Assembly: GCF_002443155.1 (NCBI RefSeq) | Contig: NZ_CP023667.1 | Location: forward strand, 2,604,001 to 2,668,000 | Direction: 5' to 3' | Length of the DNA stretch: 64,000 nucleotides | DNA from: Alcaligenes faecalis | Lineage (GTDB): Bacteria > Pseudomonadota > Gammaproteobacteria > Burkholderiales > Burkholderiaceae_B | The notes under the pieces: model-generated | The model's input: only the letters and a program-made list of their open reading frames with translations | Databases searched by the model: none | Told to the model about the DNA's origin: nothing | Part shown: piece after piece, positions 41,125-49,738 of the stretch | Layout of the letters: the number at the start of each line of letters is the position of its first letter | How positions within the stretch are numbered: the first letter of the stretch is position 1 | Program-made: the position numbers and the translations under genes

Positions 41125-42305
41125 GGAATCTCTGAACAATTCCCCCGCGCAACGGTAAACTTCGTCTGTCACACCCTCACGAGTCTGTTCATCATGAGCC
41201 AACTGAGTTTTTCTGAAGCGGAATTTGCCGGTAAGCGCAAGCAGACACGCCGTGAGAAGTTCTTGAACGAGATGGATCGCACGGTGCCGTGGGATTACCT
41301 GGCCGGTGAGATTGCCAAGCACTACCCGCAAGAAGGCAAGGTGGGTCGCCAGCCGTATCCCATTGAGGCGATGCTGCGGATTCACTTCATGCAGCAATGG
41401 TTCAACCTGAGCGACCCGGCGATGGAAGAGGCGTTGTACGACAGTTTTTCGATGCGCCAGTTCGCCAAGCTGCCCGGTGGTCGTGCGCCGGACGAGACGA
41501 CGATTCTGAACTTTCGTCACCTGCTTGAGAAGCACAACATTGCCGAAGAAATGTTCGAAGGCGTGAACCTGCTGCTGCAAGACTATGGGCTGATGGTGCG
41601 CCGGGGAACGATTGTGGACGCGACGATCATCGATGCGCCCAGCTCGACGAAGAACGCCCAGGGCGCGCGGGACCCCGAGATGCACCAGACCAAGAAAGGC
41701 AATAACTATTTCTTCGGCATGAAGGCGCACATTGGGGTCGATCTGCATACGGGCCTGGTGCATTCGATGGTAGGTACCGCGGCCAACGTGGCGGATGTGA
41801 CGCAGGTCGATGGGCTGCTGCACGGTGAGGAAGAACTGGTCTTGGGTGATGCGGGCTATCAAGGTGTGGGCAAGCGCGAAGAGCACCAGGGGCGCGATGT
41901 GCAGTGGCATATTGCGTTGCGCCCGAGCCTGCGCAAGAGATTGAGCAAGACGGTGCAATCGTTGCAAGACGCCTATGAATACACCAAGGCCAGCCTGCGG
42001 GCCAAGGTGGAGCATCCGTTTCGGGTGATCAAACGGCAGTTCGGCTACACGAAGGTGAGGTATAGGGGGCTGGCGAAAAACACCGCGCAGTTGCTGACGC
42101 TGTTCACGTTGAGCAATCTGTGGATGGCGCGACGACATTTGATGGCAGAGGTGCGCCCATAGGACATCAAAAGGCCCGGAAAAGGGCTATTCTGAGCGAA
42201 AACACAACGGAAAATCGGGATTTTGGACGTTTTTTTCTGATTTTCTGAAATCAGGCGACAACCAGTGGGGAATTTGGGTCGGCTGGCTGATTGATCAGAC
42301 CGTCC
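41125..42305 (+). mobile_element. IS5-family insertion sequence, complete copy
   Basis: 1181 bp from GGAATCTCTGAACAAT on the left to a partly matching inverted end at 42290-42305 (12 of 16 positions). It encodes an intact transposase. The left flank is TTAA and the right flank CTAG, so it has no target duplication of its own. This supports the view that its right end is the end of a larger inserted unit. Confidence 0.82.
41194..42162 (+). CDS. IS5-family DDE transposase (intact)
   Basis: A 322-residue DDE transposase of the DUF772/DDE_Tnp_1 type. Catalytic residues fit Asp142 (VDATIIDAPSS), Asp219 (VLGDAGYQG) and Glu273 (KVEHPFRVIKRQFGY). The N-terminal helical region includes PYPIEAMLRIHFMQQWFNLS. 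It is nearly identical to the truncated copy at 36459 over the shared part, implying recent duplication. Nothing suggests it is inactive. Confidence 0.95.
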   Translation: MSQLSFSEAEFAGKRKQTRREKFLNEMDRTVPWDYLAGEIAKHYPQEGKVGRQPYPIEAMLRIHFMQQWFNLSDPAMEEALYDSFSMRQFAKLPGGRAPDETTILNFRHLLEKHNIAEEMFEGVNLLLQDYGLMVRRGTIVDATIIDAPSSTKNAQGARDPEMHQTKKGNNYFFGMKAHIGVDLHTGLVHSMVGTAANVADVTQVDGLLHGEEELVLGDAGYQGVGKREEHQGRDVQWHIALRPSLRKRLSKTVQSLQDAYEYTKASLRAKVEHPFRVIKRQFGYTKVRYRGLAKNTAQLLTLFTLSNLWMARRHLMAEVRP

Positions 42306-42310
42306 CTAGC

Positions 42311-42336
42311 ATTTCAAAATATATATAATTTGAAAT
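42311..42336. promoter_or_regulatory. ATTTCAAA-N10-TTTGAAAT dyad upstream of a GntR gene
   Basis: A perfect 8-bp inverted repeat around ATATATATAA-type spacer, 57 bp before the gntR ATG and 6 bp from the IS end. Candidate autoregulatory operator and promoter region. Confidence 0.5.
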
Positions 42337-42392
42337 ACCAAACATAAGAAAATCAGATAAAAGCCCCTACCAGTACAAACCGGAGACGCTAA

Positions 42393-43064
42393 ATGAGTAT
42401 TCCCTCCTCCTCTGATGACACTTTGCTAGCCACCCAGGCTTTCCAGGCATTTCGTCATTTATTGGCTACAGGGCAGGTACGTGCGGGGCAGATGGTGTCG
42501 ATGGCAGAACTGATGAAATTAAGCGACTTCCCACTGGCTCCAGTGCGTGAAGCGGTCAAGCGCGCGGCGGCTGCCGGGCTGGTGTCTATCCTGCCCAAGC
42601 GGGGAGTGCTGGTTCTGGAGGCAACCACGGAAGCGCTACGGGAATGCTTTCAGCTGCGCTGTGTCTTTGATCAGGAGGGGGCCAGGATACTGGCTAGCTG
42701 TGCGAAGCAGCCCGCATTGGAGAGCTTGCGGGACAAACACGAGAAGATTCTGGAGCAGGCACAAAGCGGCCTCGTCACCACCGCATTGCAGATTCAGGCC
42801 ATGGAAGTGGACTGGGCCTTGCATCGCTATCTGGCTCAAGCGCTGCAGAACCGCTCGGCCATGACGATTTACGAAGAAAACTGTGATCGCATCAACGTGC
42901 TGCAGCACTCACGCCGCCCCTTACCCGAACGCATTGTGCCCGCCATGAAGGAACATTTGCAGATTCTGGATACGCTACAGGCAGGAAACCCCGAAGCAGC
43001 CATGCAAGCCGTACGCCACCATCTGGCACAAACCCTGCGATGGTGGGGCGCGGTCGACGCTTAA
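42393..43064 (+). CDS. GntR-family regulator (FCD-type)
   Basis: A 223-residue regulator. The winged helix is [20 protein letters not shown] followed by [20 protein letters not shown] and [14 protein letters not shown]. The FCD ligand-binding domain (from about residue 85) contains [26 protein letters not shown] and [14 protein letters not shown]. Its 3' end overlaps the convergent murB by 4 bp. Adjacent target genes are not obvious; the insertion element upstream may have separated it from its former neighbours. Confidence 0.88.
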   Translation: MSIPSSSDDTLLATQAFQAFRHLLATGQVRAGQMVSMAELMKLSDFPLAPVREAVKRAAAAGLVSILPKRGVLVLEATTEALRECFQLRCVFDQEGARILASCAKQPALESLRDKHEKILEQAQSGLVTTALQIQAMEVDWALHRYLAQALQNRSAMTIYEENCDRINVLQHSRRPLPERIVPAMKEHLQILDTLQAGNPEAAMQAVRHHLAQTLRWWGAVDA

Positions 43065-44071
43065 CTCACAACAACGGGCTCTTGTTCCAGCTCCACGCCG
43101 AAACGCTCTCGAACAGAGCCCCGAATCGCCTGGGCCAGGCGCTCAATATCATGTGCAGTCCCGCCGCCATGATTCACCAATACCAAAGCCTGACGGTCAT
43201 GCACCCCCACCGTTCCATCCCGCTTGCCTTTCCAGCCACACTGGTCAATCAACCAGCCTGCCGCTAATTTGCACTGCCCTTGCCCAACTTCATAAGAAAC
43301 CAGATTGGGCCATTGCTGCTTCAAGACATCACGCTGCTCGGTCTGCACAAGGGGATTTTTGAAGAAACTACCCGCATTACCCAAGACATGAGGGTCAGGC
43401 AATTTTTGACGGCGAATCTCGCAGACTGCATCAAAAATGCGTTGCGGGTCTGGCTCGCCCGCCAGATGAGCCTGCTTATTAAGATCGGGATATTCCAGCA
43501 CCGGCGTCCACTGACGCGGCAATGCAAAACGCACCGCCAGAATCAACCAGCTACCCGCCGGATCGTGCTTGAAGCGGCTGTCTCTATAGGCAAAGCCACA
43601 CTCGGCCGCAGACAGCTCCACCTCTTTGCCTTCTTTAAAGCTCCAGGCCAGCACGCTGTGCACCCGCTGCTCCAGCTCCAGGCCATAAGCGCCAATATTT
43701 TGTACAGGCGCAGCACCTACCGTACCGGGAATCAAAGCCAGGTTTTCCAGGCCGGGCCAGCCCTGATTCAAGCAATGCTGCACAAAGTCATGCCAGCACT
43801 CGCCCGCCTGCGCCTCCACAATATAGGCATCGTCCCGCTCTTGCAGTAAACAGATCCCTTTGCTTTCCACCTTGATCACCAGGGCATCCACTTGCTCGGC
43901 CAGTACCACATTGCTGCCACCACCCAGCACAAAGATACGCTCCCCCTGCTCCACCAACGCTTGCAAGGCAGGCAGCTGGGTAACATCGTCATACACCAGC
44001 AGGTCACGCGCGCGGCTGCCCAAACCCAAGGTATTACACGAGCTCAAATCCACATTACGCTGCCTGTCCAC
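43061..44071 (-). CDS. murB: UDP-N-acetylenolpyruvoylglucosamine reductase
   Basis: Flavoenzyme making UDP-N-acetylmuramate for peptidoglycan. The 336 residues contain the FAD-binding segments [40 protein letters not shown], the YRDSRFK active-site region and the C-terminal [20 protein letters not shown] with [16 protein letters not shown]. It is the type I MurB of enteric and betaproteobacterial length. The N-terminal [15 protein letters not shown] is normal. Confidence 0.97.
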   Translation of the reverse strand: MDRQRNVDLSSCNTLGLGSRARDLLVYDDVTQLPALQALVEQGERIFVLGGGSNVVLAEQVDALVIKVESKGICLLQERDDAYIVEAQAGECWHDFVQHCLNQGWPGLENLALIPGTVGAAPVQNIGAYGLELEQRVHSVLAWSFKEGKEVELSAAECGFAYRDSRFKHDPAGSWLILAVRFALPRQWTPVLEYPDLNKQAHLAGEPDPQRIFDAVCEIRRQKLPDPHVLGNAGSFFKNPLVQTEQRDVLKQQWPNLVSYEVGQGQCKLAAGWLIDQCGWKGKRDGTVGVHDRQALVLVNHGGGTAHDIERLAQAIRGSVRERFGVELEQEPVVVS

Positions 44072-44147
44072 GGCCTTGTCCCACGATCAAAGAAAGCAGT
44101 AAGCATAGCTCGGACAGCCTGTTTTCCGGAAAAATTTACAGAATCTA

Positions 44148-44177
44148 TTGACAAGCTTAATTCCTGCAGTCTATAGT
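44148..44177 (+). promoter_or_regulatory. Sigma-70 promoter upstream of the tRNA cluster (distal)
   Basis: TTGACA (44148-44153), 18 bp, TATAGT (44172-44177), in the AT-rich 314-bp gap between murB and the tRNAs. It could drive the tRNA cluster together with the proximal promoter. Confidence 0.55.
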
Positions 44178-44284
44178 TACGTTCTTGCTTAGCGCAGCGT
44201 CAGTTTCGCAGCAAAAAGCAGTTTGAAGCAGGCTGGTTTGTTAGGCAGTATTGATAAAAAGCTTAAGCAAAATATCAAAAACAC

Positions 44285-44313
44285 TTGACAAACAAAGATA
44301 GCCACTCTAAACT
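44285..44313 (+). promoter_or_regulatory. Sigma-70 promoter of the tRNA cluster (proximal)
   Basis: TTGACA (44285-44290), exactly 17 bp, TAAACT (44308-44313), 73 bp before the first tRNA. The perfect -35 and spacing suit a strong stable-RNA promoter. Confidence 0.7.
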
Positions 44314-44385
44314 AGCTTTCTTTACTTAATAAGCAATAGCTAATAAGTAAAGCGCTGAAAACAGATTCAATCTGCACAGCAAAAT

Positions 44386-44461
44386 GCGGGAGTAGCTCAG
44401 TTGGTAGAGCGCAACCTTGCCAAGGTTGAGGTCGCGAGTTCGAGACTCGTCTCCCGCTCCA
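44386..44461 (+). tRNA. tRNA-Gly (anticodon GCC), first copy
   Basis: A 76-base cloverleaf with acceptor stem GCGGGAG/CTCCCGC, anticodon arm CAACC-TTGCCAA-GGTTG, a T arm with TTCGAGA, and encoded CCA. Identical to the copy at 44615. Confidence 0.97.
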
Positions 44462-44470
44462 GATTCCTAA

Positions 44471-44494
44471 GGGAAGCCTAGGCTTCCCTTTTTA
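44471..44494 (+). other. Hairpin between tRNA-Gly and tRNA-Cys
   Basis: GGGAAGCC-TA-GGCTTCCC followed by TTTTT looks like an intrinsic terminator placed inside the tRNA operon. It may be leaky or serve in 3' processing of the first tRNA. Confidence 0.55.
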
Positions 44495-44503
44495 ATCGAC
44501 CAC

Positions 44504-44577
44504 GGCGCAATGGCAGAGTGGTTATGCAGCGGATTGCAAATCCGTCTAGGTCGGTTCGATTCCGGCTTGCGCCTCCA
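44504..44577 (+). tRNA. tRNA-Cys (anticodon GCA)
   Basis: A 74-base cloverleaf with acceptor GGCGCAA/TTGCGCC, anticodon arm CGGAT-TGCAAATCC region with anticodon GCA, GGTTCGATTCC T arm, and encoded CCA. Confidence 0.96.
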
Positions 44578-44614
44578 GTAATTCTGGTCACAAGTCGGTA
44601 GTGCAGTAAAAAAT

Positions 44615-44690
44615 GCGGGAGTAGCTCAGTTGGTAGAGCGCAACCTTGCCAAGGTTGAGGTCGCGAGTTCGAGACTCGTCTCCCGCTCCA
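44615..44690 (+). tRNA. tRNA-Gly (anticodon GCC), second copy
   Basis: Sequence identical to the tRNA-Gly at 44386, with CCA encoded. The pair forms a 76-bp perfect direct repeat 229 bp apart. Confidence 0.97.
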
Positions 44691-44698
44691 AATTTAAA

Positions 44699-44728
44699 AA
44701 GCCCAAACTTCGGTTTGGGCTTTTTTTT
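44699..44728 (+). terminator. Terminator of the tRNA cluster
   Basis: AAAGCCCAAAC-TTCG-GTTTGGGCTTT followed by a T-run is a classical UUCG-loop intrinsic terminator. Confidence 0.93.
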
Positions 44729-44833
44729 GTGATCTTAGTTAGAAGAAATAAAAGAATTCCAAAATCTAACTTTATTGCACGTCACAAATGGCTGCTATTA
44801 ATTGTTCAAATAGAAGTAACAAAACAAAATGAA

Positions 44834-46006
44834 TTAGGTCTCTTCATCAGTACGAACCTCTTCTGATTGAGTGCCCTTCTCTAATGTCAACCTTCTATTT
44901 TCAGGTTCTTTCGTAGACCAGCCCATCACATCTTTCTTCTCTATAGCAACACGAAGACCACTTGCATTGCCACAAGGCCAAACATCATCTTCGGGCCGGC
45001 AAAGCTGAAGATAATACTGATTACCAAGACGAGAAAGAATCGTTACATTTTCATAAACATAAGCTGTAGTAGTACCACGCTGTATTTCCTGCTCCTTACA
45101 CCCACCAGGTAAATGGCGTACAAGGCAAGCCGCTTGTATAGCGCTTGCCGCCCCTTCCGCGACGGTAATTGTCGAACCAGTGATATCGCCCAAACGTAGT
45201 TTCCGAATAGTTATCCCGTTCATATAGGAGAAACTCTGGGTCAACCAGATTAAAACCCAAATCAATAAAGCACCCGTAGCTAAAATTAAACCAACCGCAA
45301 CATCCCGCTCTCGAAGCAATATAAGATTAGCAATACTAACAAAAACGCACCAAACTATTAAACTAAACCATTGCACCCACTCCGCTTCCCCAGCCAACCC
45401 AGTCTGCCCACCTGCAGTAAAAATCAAAACCGCCAGGAAAAAACTTCCTCCCTGGACAACGAAAAAGAAAAGATAAGAATTTAGCCTCCTGAGTTTCTTC
45501 TTTCCAAAAGAATAAAAAATAAGATTAGAACCTAATGAAGCCAAAAAAACCAAACCATACAAAGACATTTGAAGAAAAATATCAATTGAAAACAGACCAA
45601 TCCAAATCAGCAAACTTATAAGAATTGCTGCCATAACATTAATTGATTTCCCATCATCTCCGATATCAGCTAGAAGCTGCTTTCCCAGCATGGATGGCAT
45701 CATCAAACTACCAGCAATAACTGATAGTTGGAGCAATCCTAAGAATGCCGCTAGAAACAATAGCCCTAAAACAGCGGTTAATTCGAAATCAGGAATAAAA
45801 CCGAGCGGAAGCAAGTAACTCAAAATAGTCAGGCCACCGAAAGAAAGAATAACAGCCCCACTAATGACAGGGTTTTCAGAAACCCACTTCCATATTTTCT
45901 TTATTTCGCTTATAAATTCATTGTTAGCACGCTTAACATAAGCCCCCTGATTCTCTGAAGACAAATCAATATCTTTAGAATCCTTCATTTCAGTAGAAAT
46001 CGACAT
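44834..46006 (-). CDS. Multi-pass membrane protein of unknown function, AT-rich
   Basis: I do not recognise this 390-residue protein. After a charged N-terminus it has about seven membrane segments between residues 48 and 262 (for example VISGAVILSFGGLTILSYLL; ILISLLIWIGLFSIDIFL; VGLILATGALLIWVLIWL). A soluble C-terminal domain of about 125 residues follows, with Cys in AACLVRHLPGGCKEQE and LQLCRPEDDVWPCGNAS that could pair in the periplasm. It is clearly AT-richer than its neighbours and sits directly downstream of the tRNA cluster, both signs of horizontal acquisition. No integrase is present. It may be a stand-alone accessory gene. Confidence 0.7.
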   Translation of the reverse strand: MSISTEMKDSKDIDLSSENQGAYVKRANNEFISEIKKIWKWVSENPVISGAVILSFGGLTILSYLLPLGFIPDFELTAVLGLLFLAAFLGLLQLSVIAGSLMMPSMLGKQLLADIGDDGKSINVMAAILISLLIWIGLFSIDIFLQMSLYGLVFLASLGSNLIFYSFGKKKLRRLNSYLFFFVVQGGSFFLAVLIFTAGGQTGLAGEAEWVQWFSLIVWCVFVSIANLILLRERDVAVGLILATGALLIWVLIWLTQSFSYMNGITIRKLRLGDITGSTITVAEGAASAIQAACLVRHLPGGCKEQEIQRGTTTAYVYENVTILSRLGNQYYLQLCRPEDDVWPCGNASGLRVAIEKKDVMGWSTKEPENRRLTLEKGTQSEEVRTDEET

Positions 46007-46286
46007 AAAATTAAAGATTAAAATTAAAAAATATAAAACATAAACCTAAAAATAAACAAACACAACAAATCCCATCCAAAAACCAAGAAATCAAATAGCT
46101 ATAACGATTTACATCGCGACCCTATATTCCATCGGGGCATGGTAAATTTGCGCCAATCCAGTGTGGGTCGACAAGCTCGTTACCCGGCTCAGCTTACACA
46201 GACGCCTTACCTCTTTACTCTCAAACATAATGGTTTCGCTTACTCCCGAATCGATAGAACTGCTTTATTCAAAGCTCTCCAACGCC
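46007..46286. other. AT-rich gap upstream of the lipase-type lipoprotein
   Basis: The first 130 bp are almost entirely A/T; the rest returns to local composition. It should contain divergent promoters, but no clean -35/-10 pair was assigned. The lipoprotein frame is open back to 46161, so part of this stretch could be coding if an earlier start is used. Confidence 0.4.
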
Positions 46287-48197
46287 ATGCCCACTCGCGA
46301 TAAGTCTCGTGTCTTGCATGGCCGGCTACCGGGAACATACAAACATGCGGCTTTTGCTCTACTATTATTGGTTCTCACCGGCTGCGCCGGCGTCAAAATC
46401 GCCACCGTCAGCACCGAGGATTACATTGCCCAGCGCCGTGGCGATATTCTGACTACCAACAAGCTCAGCGCCTCTGCACGCGATACGCTGACCAGTCTGG
46501 CTATCGCGCCCGAGCAATGCGCTAAAGACATTCCCCACTGCTCCTCCAGGCTGACCGAGCTATGGAACCTGGACACCGAGCAGCGCATGGCCACCCTGGC
46601 CGAGATCTGGACGCAAGAGGCCTTGCGCTTGCAGGGGCGTCGCAATGCCCGGCCGGACTTCTCGGTCGAACTGTTCGATGCCTATCTGCAAAGCGCCCGC
46701 TATGCCTACGCCTACCTGTTCTTCACGGATCGCAGGCCTGGAGACCGGGCCTTCGAGGATCGCCAGACCCAGGTGCGCGACTATTACAACTACGCGGTAC
46801 AACAGGCAACCATGTTGCTGTTCGCCAAGTACCACGACACCAGCTACGCCTTCCAGAAAACCATAGCGATTGGCCAATGGCGTATTCGTGGCGATCTGTC
46901 CCAGGTACGCGATGCCACCGCTCCTCAGCCCCATGAGCTGATTCCGGCCTCTCAATTAACATTCCGCGGGGTGCGCAGCATTTATCGGCGCGACGGTTTT
47001 GGAGCCGAGATGGTGGTCGTGAACGAGTCAAAGGATGTCACGCCAAACAGCTTTCAGAGCACCTATAGCGAGCCGCCCTTCCAGGCAGTGACGGGGATTA
47101 TTACTTTCCCCGGCGAAACCCTGTCCCAGGTTCTGCAAACCCGCGACGCCACCATTATTGGCTACGATCCGTACCAGCAAACCAGCGTCCGACTAAAAGA
47201 CGTGCAAGTGCCCTTGGCGGCCAATTACACCTCTGCCTACGGTCTATGGCTGGCGCGCTCGGACTTCTCGACCCAGGCTTTGCGCACCGTCCTGGGACGG
47301 GACGGTGGTATTGAATCCCCGCATGTGTTCCTGCTGCAACCCTATGACCCGAATCGCCGCGTCATCATCATGCTGCACGGCCTGGCCAGCAGCCCGGAAG
47401 CCTGGATTAACGTCGCCAATGAGGTGCTGGGCGATGAGGAATTACGGGTTCGTTATCAGATATGGCAGGTCTACTATCCAACCAATCTGCCCCTGCCCTA
47501 CAACAATGCCGAGATTCGCAAAGCCCTGACAGAAACCTTCCGGCATTTTGACCCGGACAGGAAGGCTATCGCCTCGAACAATATTGTGGTGATCGGTCAT
47601 AGCATGGGCGGTGTACTGGGACGTTTGCTGGTGTCCTCGTCCGATAATCTGCTGGAAGACGCGGCCCGCGATCGCTATCAAATGGATGATGTCAGCATTG
47701 CCAAAATGAATCAGGAGTTTGGCAATGTGGTGCACTTCTCTCCCCTGCCCGGCGTGACGACAGCCATCTTTATTGCTGCGCCTCACAAGGGCACGCCGTT
47801 TGCAGGAAATCGTATTTCACGCCTGGCAGCGGCACTGATTACCTTGCCAGTTACGGTGGTGACGCAGCTCAACAAGCTTAGCCAGGTGGCTGTTGGCAAT
47901 ACGCCCGCCAAAGATGAGATGCTGATCCTGCCCAATGGCGTGGAAAGCCTGCGCGACAGCGATCCATTTATGCAGATCACCTCCAAAATGCCGATCTCCA
48001 CGCAAGTGCGGTATCACAGCATTATTGCCAATGACACGCCCAAGAAAGACCTCTTGTACTCGGACGACGGGCTGGTGCCGTATCAAAGCTCTCATCTGCC
48101 TGGCGCGACGTCAGAGCTGGTGATTCCGTTCTCCCACAGCGTGCAGGAGACGCCCGAGGCGATTCTGGAAATTCGGCGGATTTTGCGGGAACAGTAG
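46287..48197 (+). CDS. Alpha/beta-hydrolase (lipase-type) lipoprotein
   Basis: From the ATG at 46287 it has 636 residues with a signal peptide and lipobox LVLTGC, so it is lipid-anchored. The frame is open to 46161, and starts at 46230 or 46161 cannot be excluded because no clear Shine-Dalgarno is present. An N-terminal region of about 380 residues (EDYIAQRRGDILT; SVELFDAYLQSARYAYAYLF) precedes the hydrolase fold. That fold shows the oxyanion segment IIMLHGLASSPEAWINVANE, the nucleophile motif VVIGHSMGGVLGRLL, and a late His (VIPFSHSVQETPEA). Substrate unknown; a surface esterase or phospholipase is plausible. Confidence 0.85.
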   Translation: MPTRDKSRVLHGRLPGTYKHAAFALLLLVLTGCAGVKIATVSTEDYIAQRRGDILTTNKLSASARDTLTSLAIAPEQCAKDIPHCSSRLTELWNLDTEQRMATLAEIWTQEALRLQGRRNARPDFSVELFDAYLQSARYAYAYLFFTDRRPGDRAFEDRQTQVRDYYNYAVQQATMLLFAKYHDTSYAFQKTIAIGQWRIRGDLSQVRDATAPQPHELIPASQLTFRGVRSIYRRDGFGAEMVVVNESKDVTPNSFQSTYSEPPFQAVTGIITFPGETLSQVLQTRDATIIGYDPYQQTSVRLKDVQVPLAANYTSAYGLWLARSDFSTQALRTVLGRDGGIESPHVFLLQPYDPNRRVIIMLHGLASSPEAWINVANEVLGDEELRVRYQIWQVYYPTNLPLPYNNAEIRKALTETFRHFDPDRKAIASNNIVVIGHSMGGVLGRLLVSSSDNLLEDAARDRYQMDDVSIAKMNQEFGNVVHFSPLPGVTTAIFIAAPHKGTPFAGNRISRLAAALITLPVTVVTQLNKLSQVAVGNTPAKDEMLILPNGVESLRDSDPFMQITSKMPISTQVRYHSIIANDTPKKDLLYSDDGLVPYQSSHLPGATSELVIPFSHSVQETPEAILEIRRILREQ

Positions 48198-48237
48198 CAA
48201 AGAGCAGGAAGGAAGGCGGAGTTGTTCCTTGCTGTTG

Positions 48238-48335
48238 CTACTGATAACGCAGGCCGAGGTTCAGGTCTCTGGCATCATCCCAAGAACACACGTACCCCAC
48301 CTGACGGAGCCCCTCTACCGTCCCGTTCAAGTTAC
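48238..48335 (-). pseudogene. Short remnant resembling the C-terminus of an outer-membrane barrel protein
   Basis: Reading the minus strand, about 32 codons without a stop end ...GLRQVGY, then WDDARDLNLGLRYQ and TAG at 48238-48240. The alternating pattern and terminal LGLRYQ look like a last beta-strand. No start or upstream part exists, because the efflux gene ends just before it. Weak; it may be coincidence. Confidence 0.22.
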
Positions 48336-49738
48336 TCCCGCTTCATCGCCTTTTCATAATCCCAACCACCGCCCAGCGCCTTGTACAGATCCACCATATT
48401 CTGCAACTGGCTTTCCCGTACGGCGATGACCTGGTTTTCTGCCTCGTACAGATTACGCTGCGCATCCAGCTGTTCAAGATAAGAGGCATAACCAGCTTCA
48501 TAGCGATTGCGGGCGTGTTCCAAGGAACGCTTCAAGACATCCCGACGCGCCGTTACGTGGCTTAATTCTTCCGCAAAGCGACCTTGACCCGCCAAGGCAT
48601 TTTCTACTTCCGAGAAAGCCGTCAACACGACGCCGCGATACGCAAAAGCTGCCTCGTCACGCTGGGCAGTGGCTGAGTCAAACTGCGCCTGCAAACGGCC
48701 ACGATCAAAAATAGGGGCCAGAATGCTGCCACCCAGACTCCAGATCTTGGTCGGGTCATAACTCAAGGCACTGACGTATAAAGCCCCAGCCCGTGCCGAC
48801 AAGGAAACCTGTGGCAGAAAAGCAGCCCGGCTGGCTGCCAGGGACGCGTCTCTGGAAGCCAAACCCAGCTCAGCTCGCGCAATATCAGGGCGGCGACGGA
48901 GCAATTCGGAAGGCAAACCCGCCCCCGGCGCAGGCAGTACCAACGCCGACAGGGTTGAAGGGGCGTTCTGCTCATAAGCCGCAGGCAACTCCCCGGACAA
49001 AAGGCGCAAGGCGTTGTGATGACGGCTAATCGCCAATTCCAGCTGCGGAATATGCTGCTCTACCGCTTCCAGCTCGGACTGGGCCTGAGTCAATTCCAGC
49101 TGAGAGATATAGCCCGCCTCAAACTTTTCCTGCGCCAGGCGCAAGGCTTCCGTCCGGGATGTAGAAGTGGCCTTGGCTTGTTGCAACTGCGCGTTCAAAC
49201 CCAACAAGGCAATATAGGTACGGGCTGTCTCGGAGGCCACACTCAAGGCAATCGCGTCGTAATCCGCCTGCGTGGCAGACAGTTTGAGTTCAGCCGCTTT
49301 CGCCTGCGAACTCAAACGCCCCCATAAATCCAGCTCCCAATTCAATTGCACGGCAGGCTGCACAGCACGGCTGATTGCCATACCGCTTGGCCCCAGCGCC
49401 CGCTCAGCATGTGCGCCCGTGTCAAAAGACAAGGAGGGCCCCAAGGACGAATCCGCCAGCTGCACGGCTGCCCTGGCCTGTTCGATGCGAGTCGCGGCAC
49501 TCAAGATATCGTTATTACGTGCCAGGGCGGCTTCTACAGCGGCACTCAAACCGGGATCGTCAAAGGCTTTCCACCAGGCCGAATCAACAACGGTACCTTC
49601 AGAGGAAGTGCCTATCCAACCGGATGGCGTGGAGACCTGCGCCTGCTCGGGTGCGGCTCGGTAGGCAGGCATGCAGCCAGACAACAGCACTGCCCCACTT
49701 AATAAAGCCATGCCATACGTTCTTGCTGACAGGATCAT
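48332..49738 (-). CDS. Outer-membrane factor lipoprotein of an efflux system (NodT/OprM family)
   Basis: Outer-membrane channel of a tripartite pump. The 468 residues start with a lipoprotein signal (lipobox LLSGC, Cys22). Two outer-membrane-efflux domains follow, with the repeat helices typical of the family (NNDILSAATRIEQARAAVQL; LAQEKFEAGYISQLELTQAQ; SLEHARNRYEAGYASYLEQL) and the marker PSELLRRRPDIARAEL. It is the last gene of the operon with the HlyD and MFS subunits; its start abuts the HlyD gene stop (1-bp overlap). Confidence 0.94.
   Translation of the reverse strand: MILSARTYGMALLSGAVLLSGCMPAYRAAPEQAQVSTPSGWIGTSSEGTVVDSAWWKAFDDPGLSAAVEAALARNNDILSAATRIEQARAAVQLADSSLGPSLSFDTGAHAERALGPSGMAISRAVQPAVQLNWELDLWGRLSSQAKAAELKLSATQADYDAIALSVASETARTYIALLGLNAQLQQAKATSTSRTEALRLAQEKFEAGYISQLELTQAQSELEAVEQHIPQLELAISRHHNALRLLSGELPAAYEQNAPSTLSALVLPAPGAGLPSELLRRRPDIARAELGLASRDASLAASRAAFLPQVSLSARAGALYVSALSYDPTKIWSLGGSILAPIFDRGRLQAQFDSATAQRDEAAFAYRGVVLTAFSEVENALAGQGRFAEELSHVTARRDVLKRSLEHARNRYEAGYASYLEQLDAQRNLYEAENQVIAVRESQLQNMVDLYKALGGGWDYEKAMKRE

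Larger units (their letters stand above)
36390..42305. mobile_element. Composite-transposon-like segment bounded by two IS5-family copies
   Basis: The left boundary is the outer end of a truncated IS copy (starting GGAATCTCTGAACAAT). The right boundary is the outer end of a full copy (reading inward GGACGGTCTGATCAAT). These ends match at 12 of 16 positions, as expected for terminal inverted repeats, and are flanked by CTAG on both sides. The inner end of the right copy is flanked by TTAA rather than CTAG. The segment therefore looks like one inserted unit. Cargo: cupin, binding protein, diguanylate cyclase, DUF2058 and DUF937 genes. Confidence 0.6.

Noticed and set aside
44386..44690. Identical tRNA-Gly genes as attL/attR of an integrated element
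   Set aside because: They lie 229 bp apart with a tRNA-Cys between them and no integrase nearby; simple gene duplication explains them.
44630..44866. A 78-codon open frame starting inside the second tRNA-Gly
   Set aside because: It overlaps a tRNA gene and its terminator.
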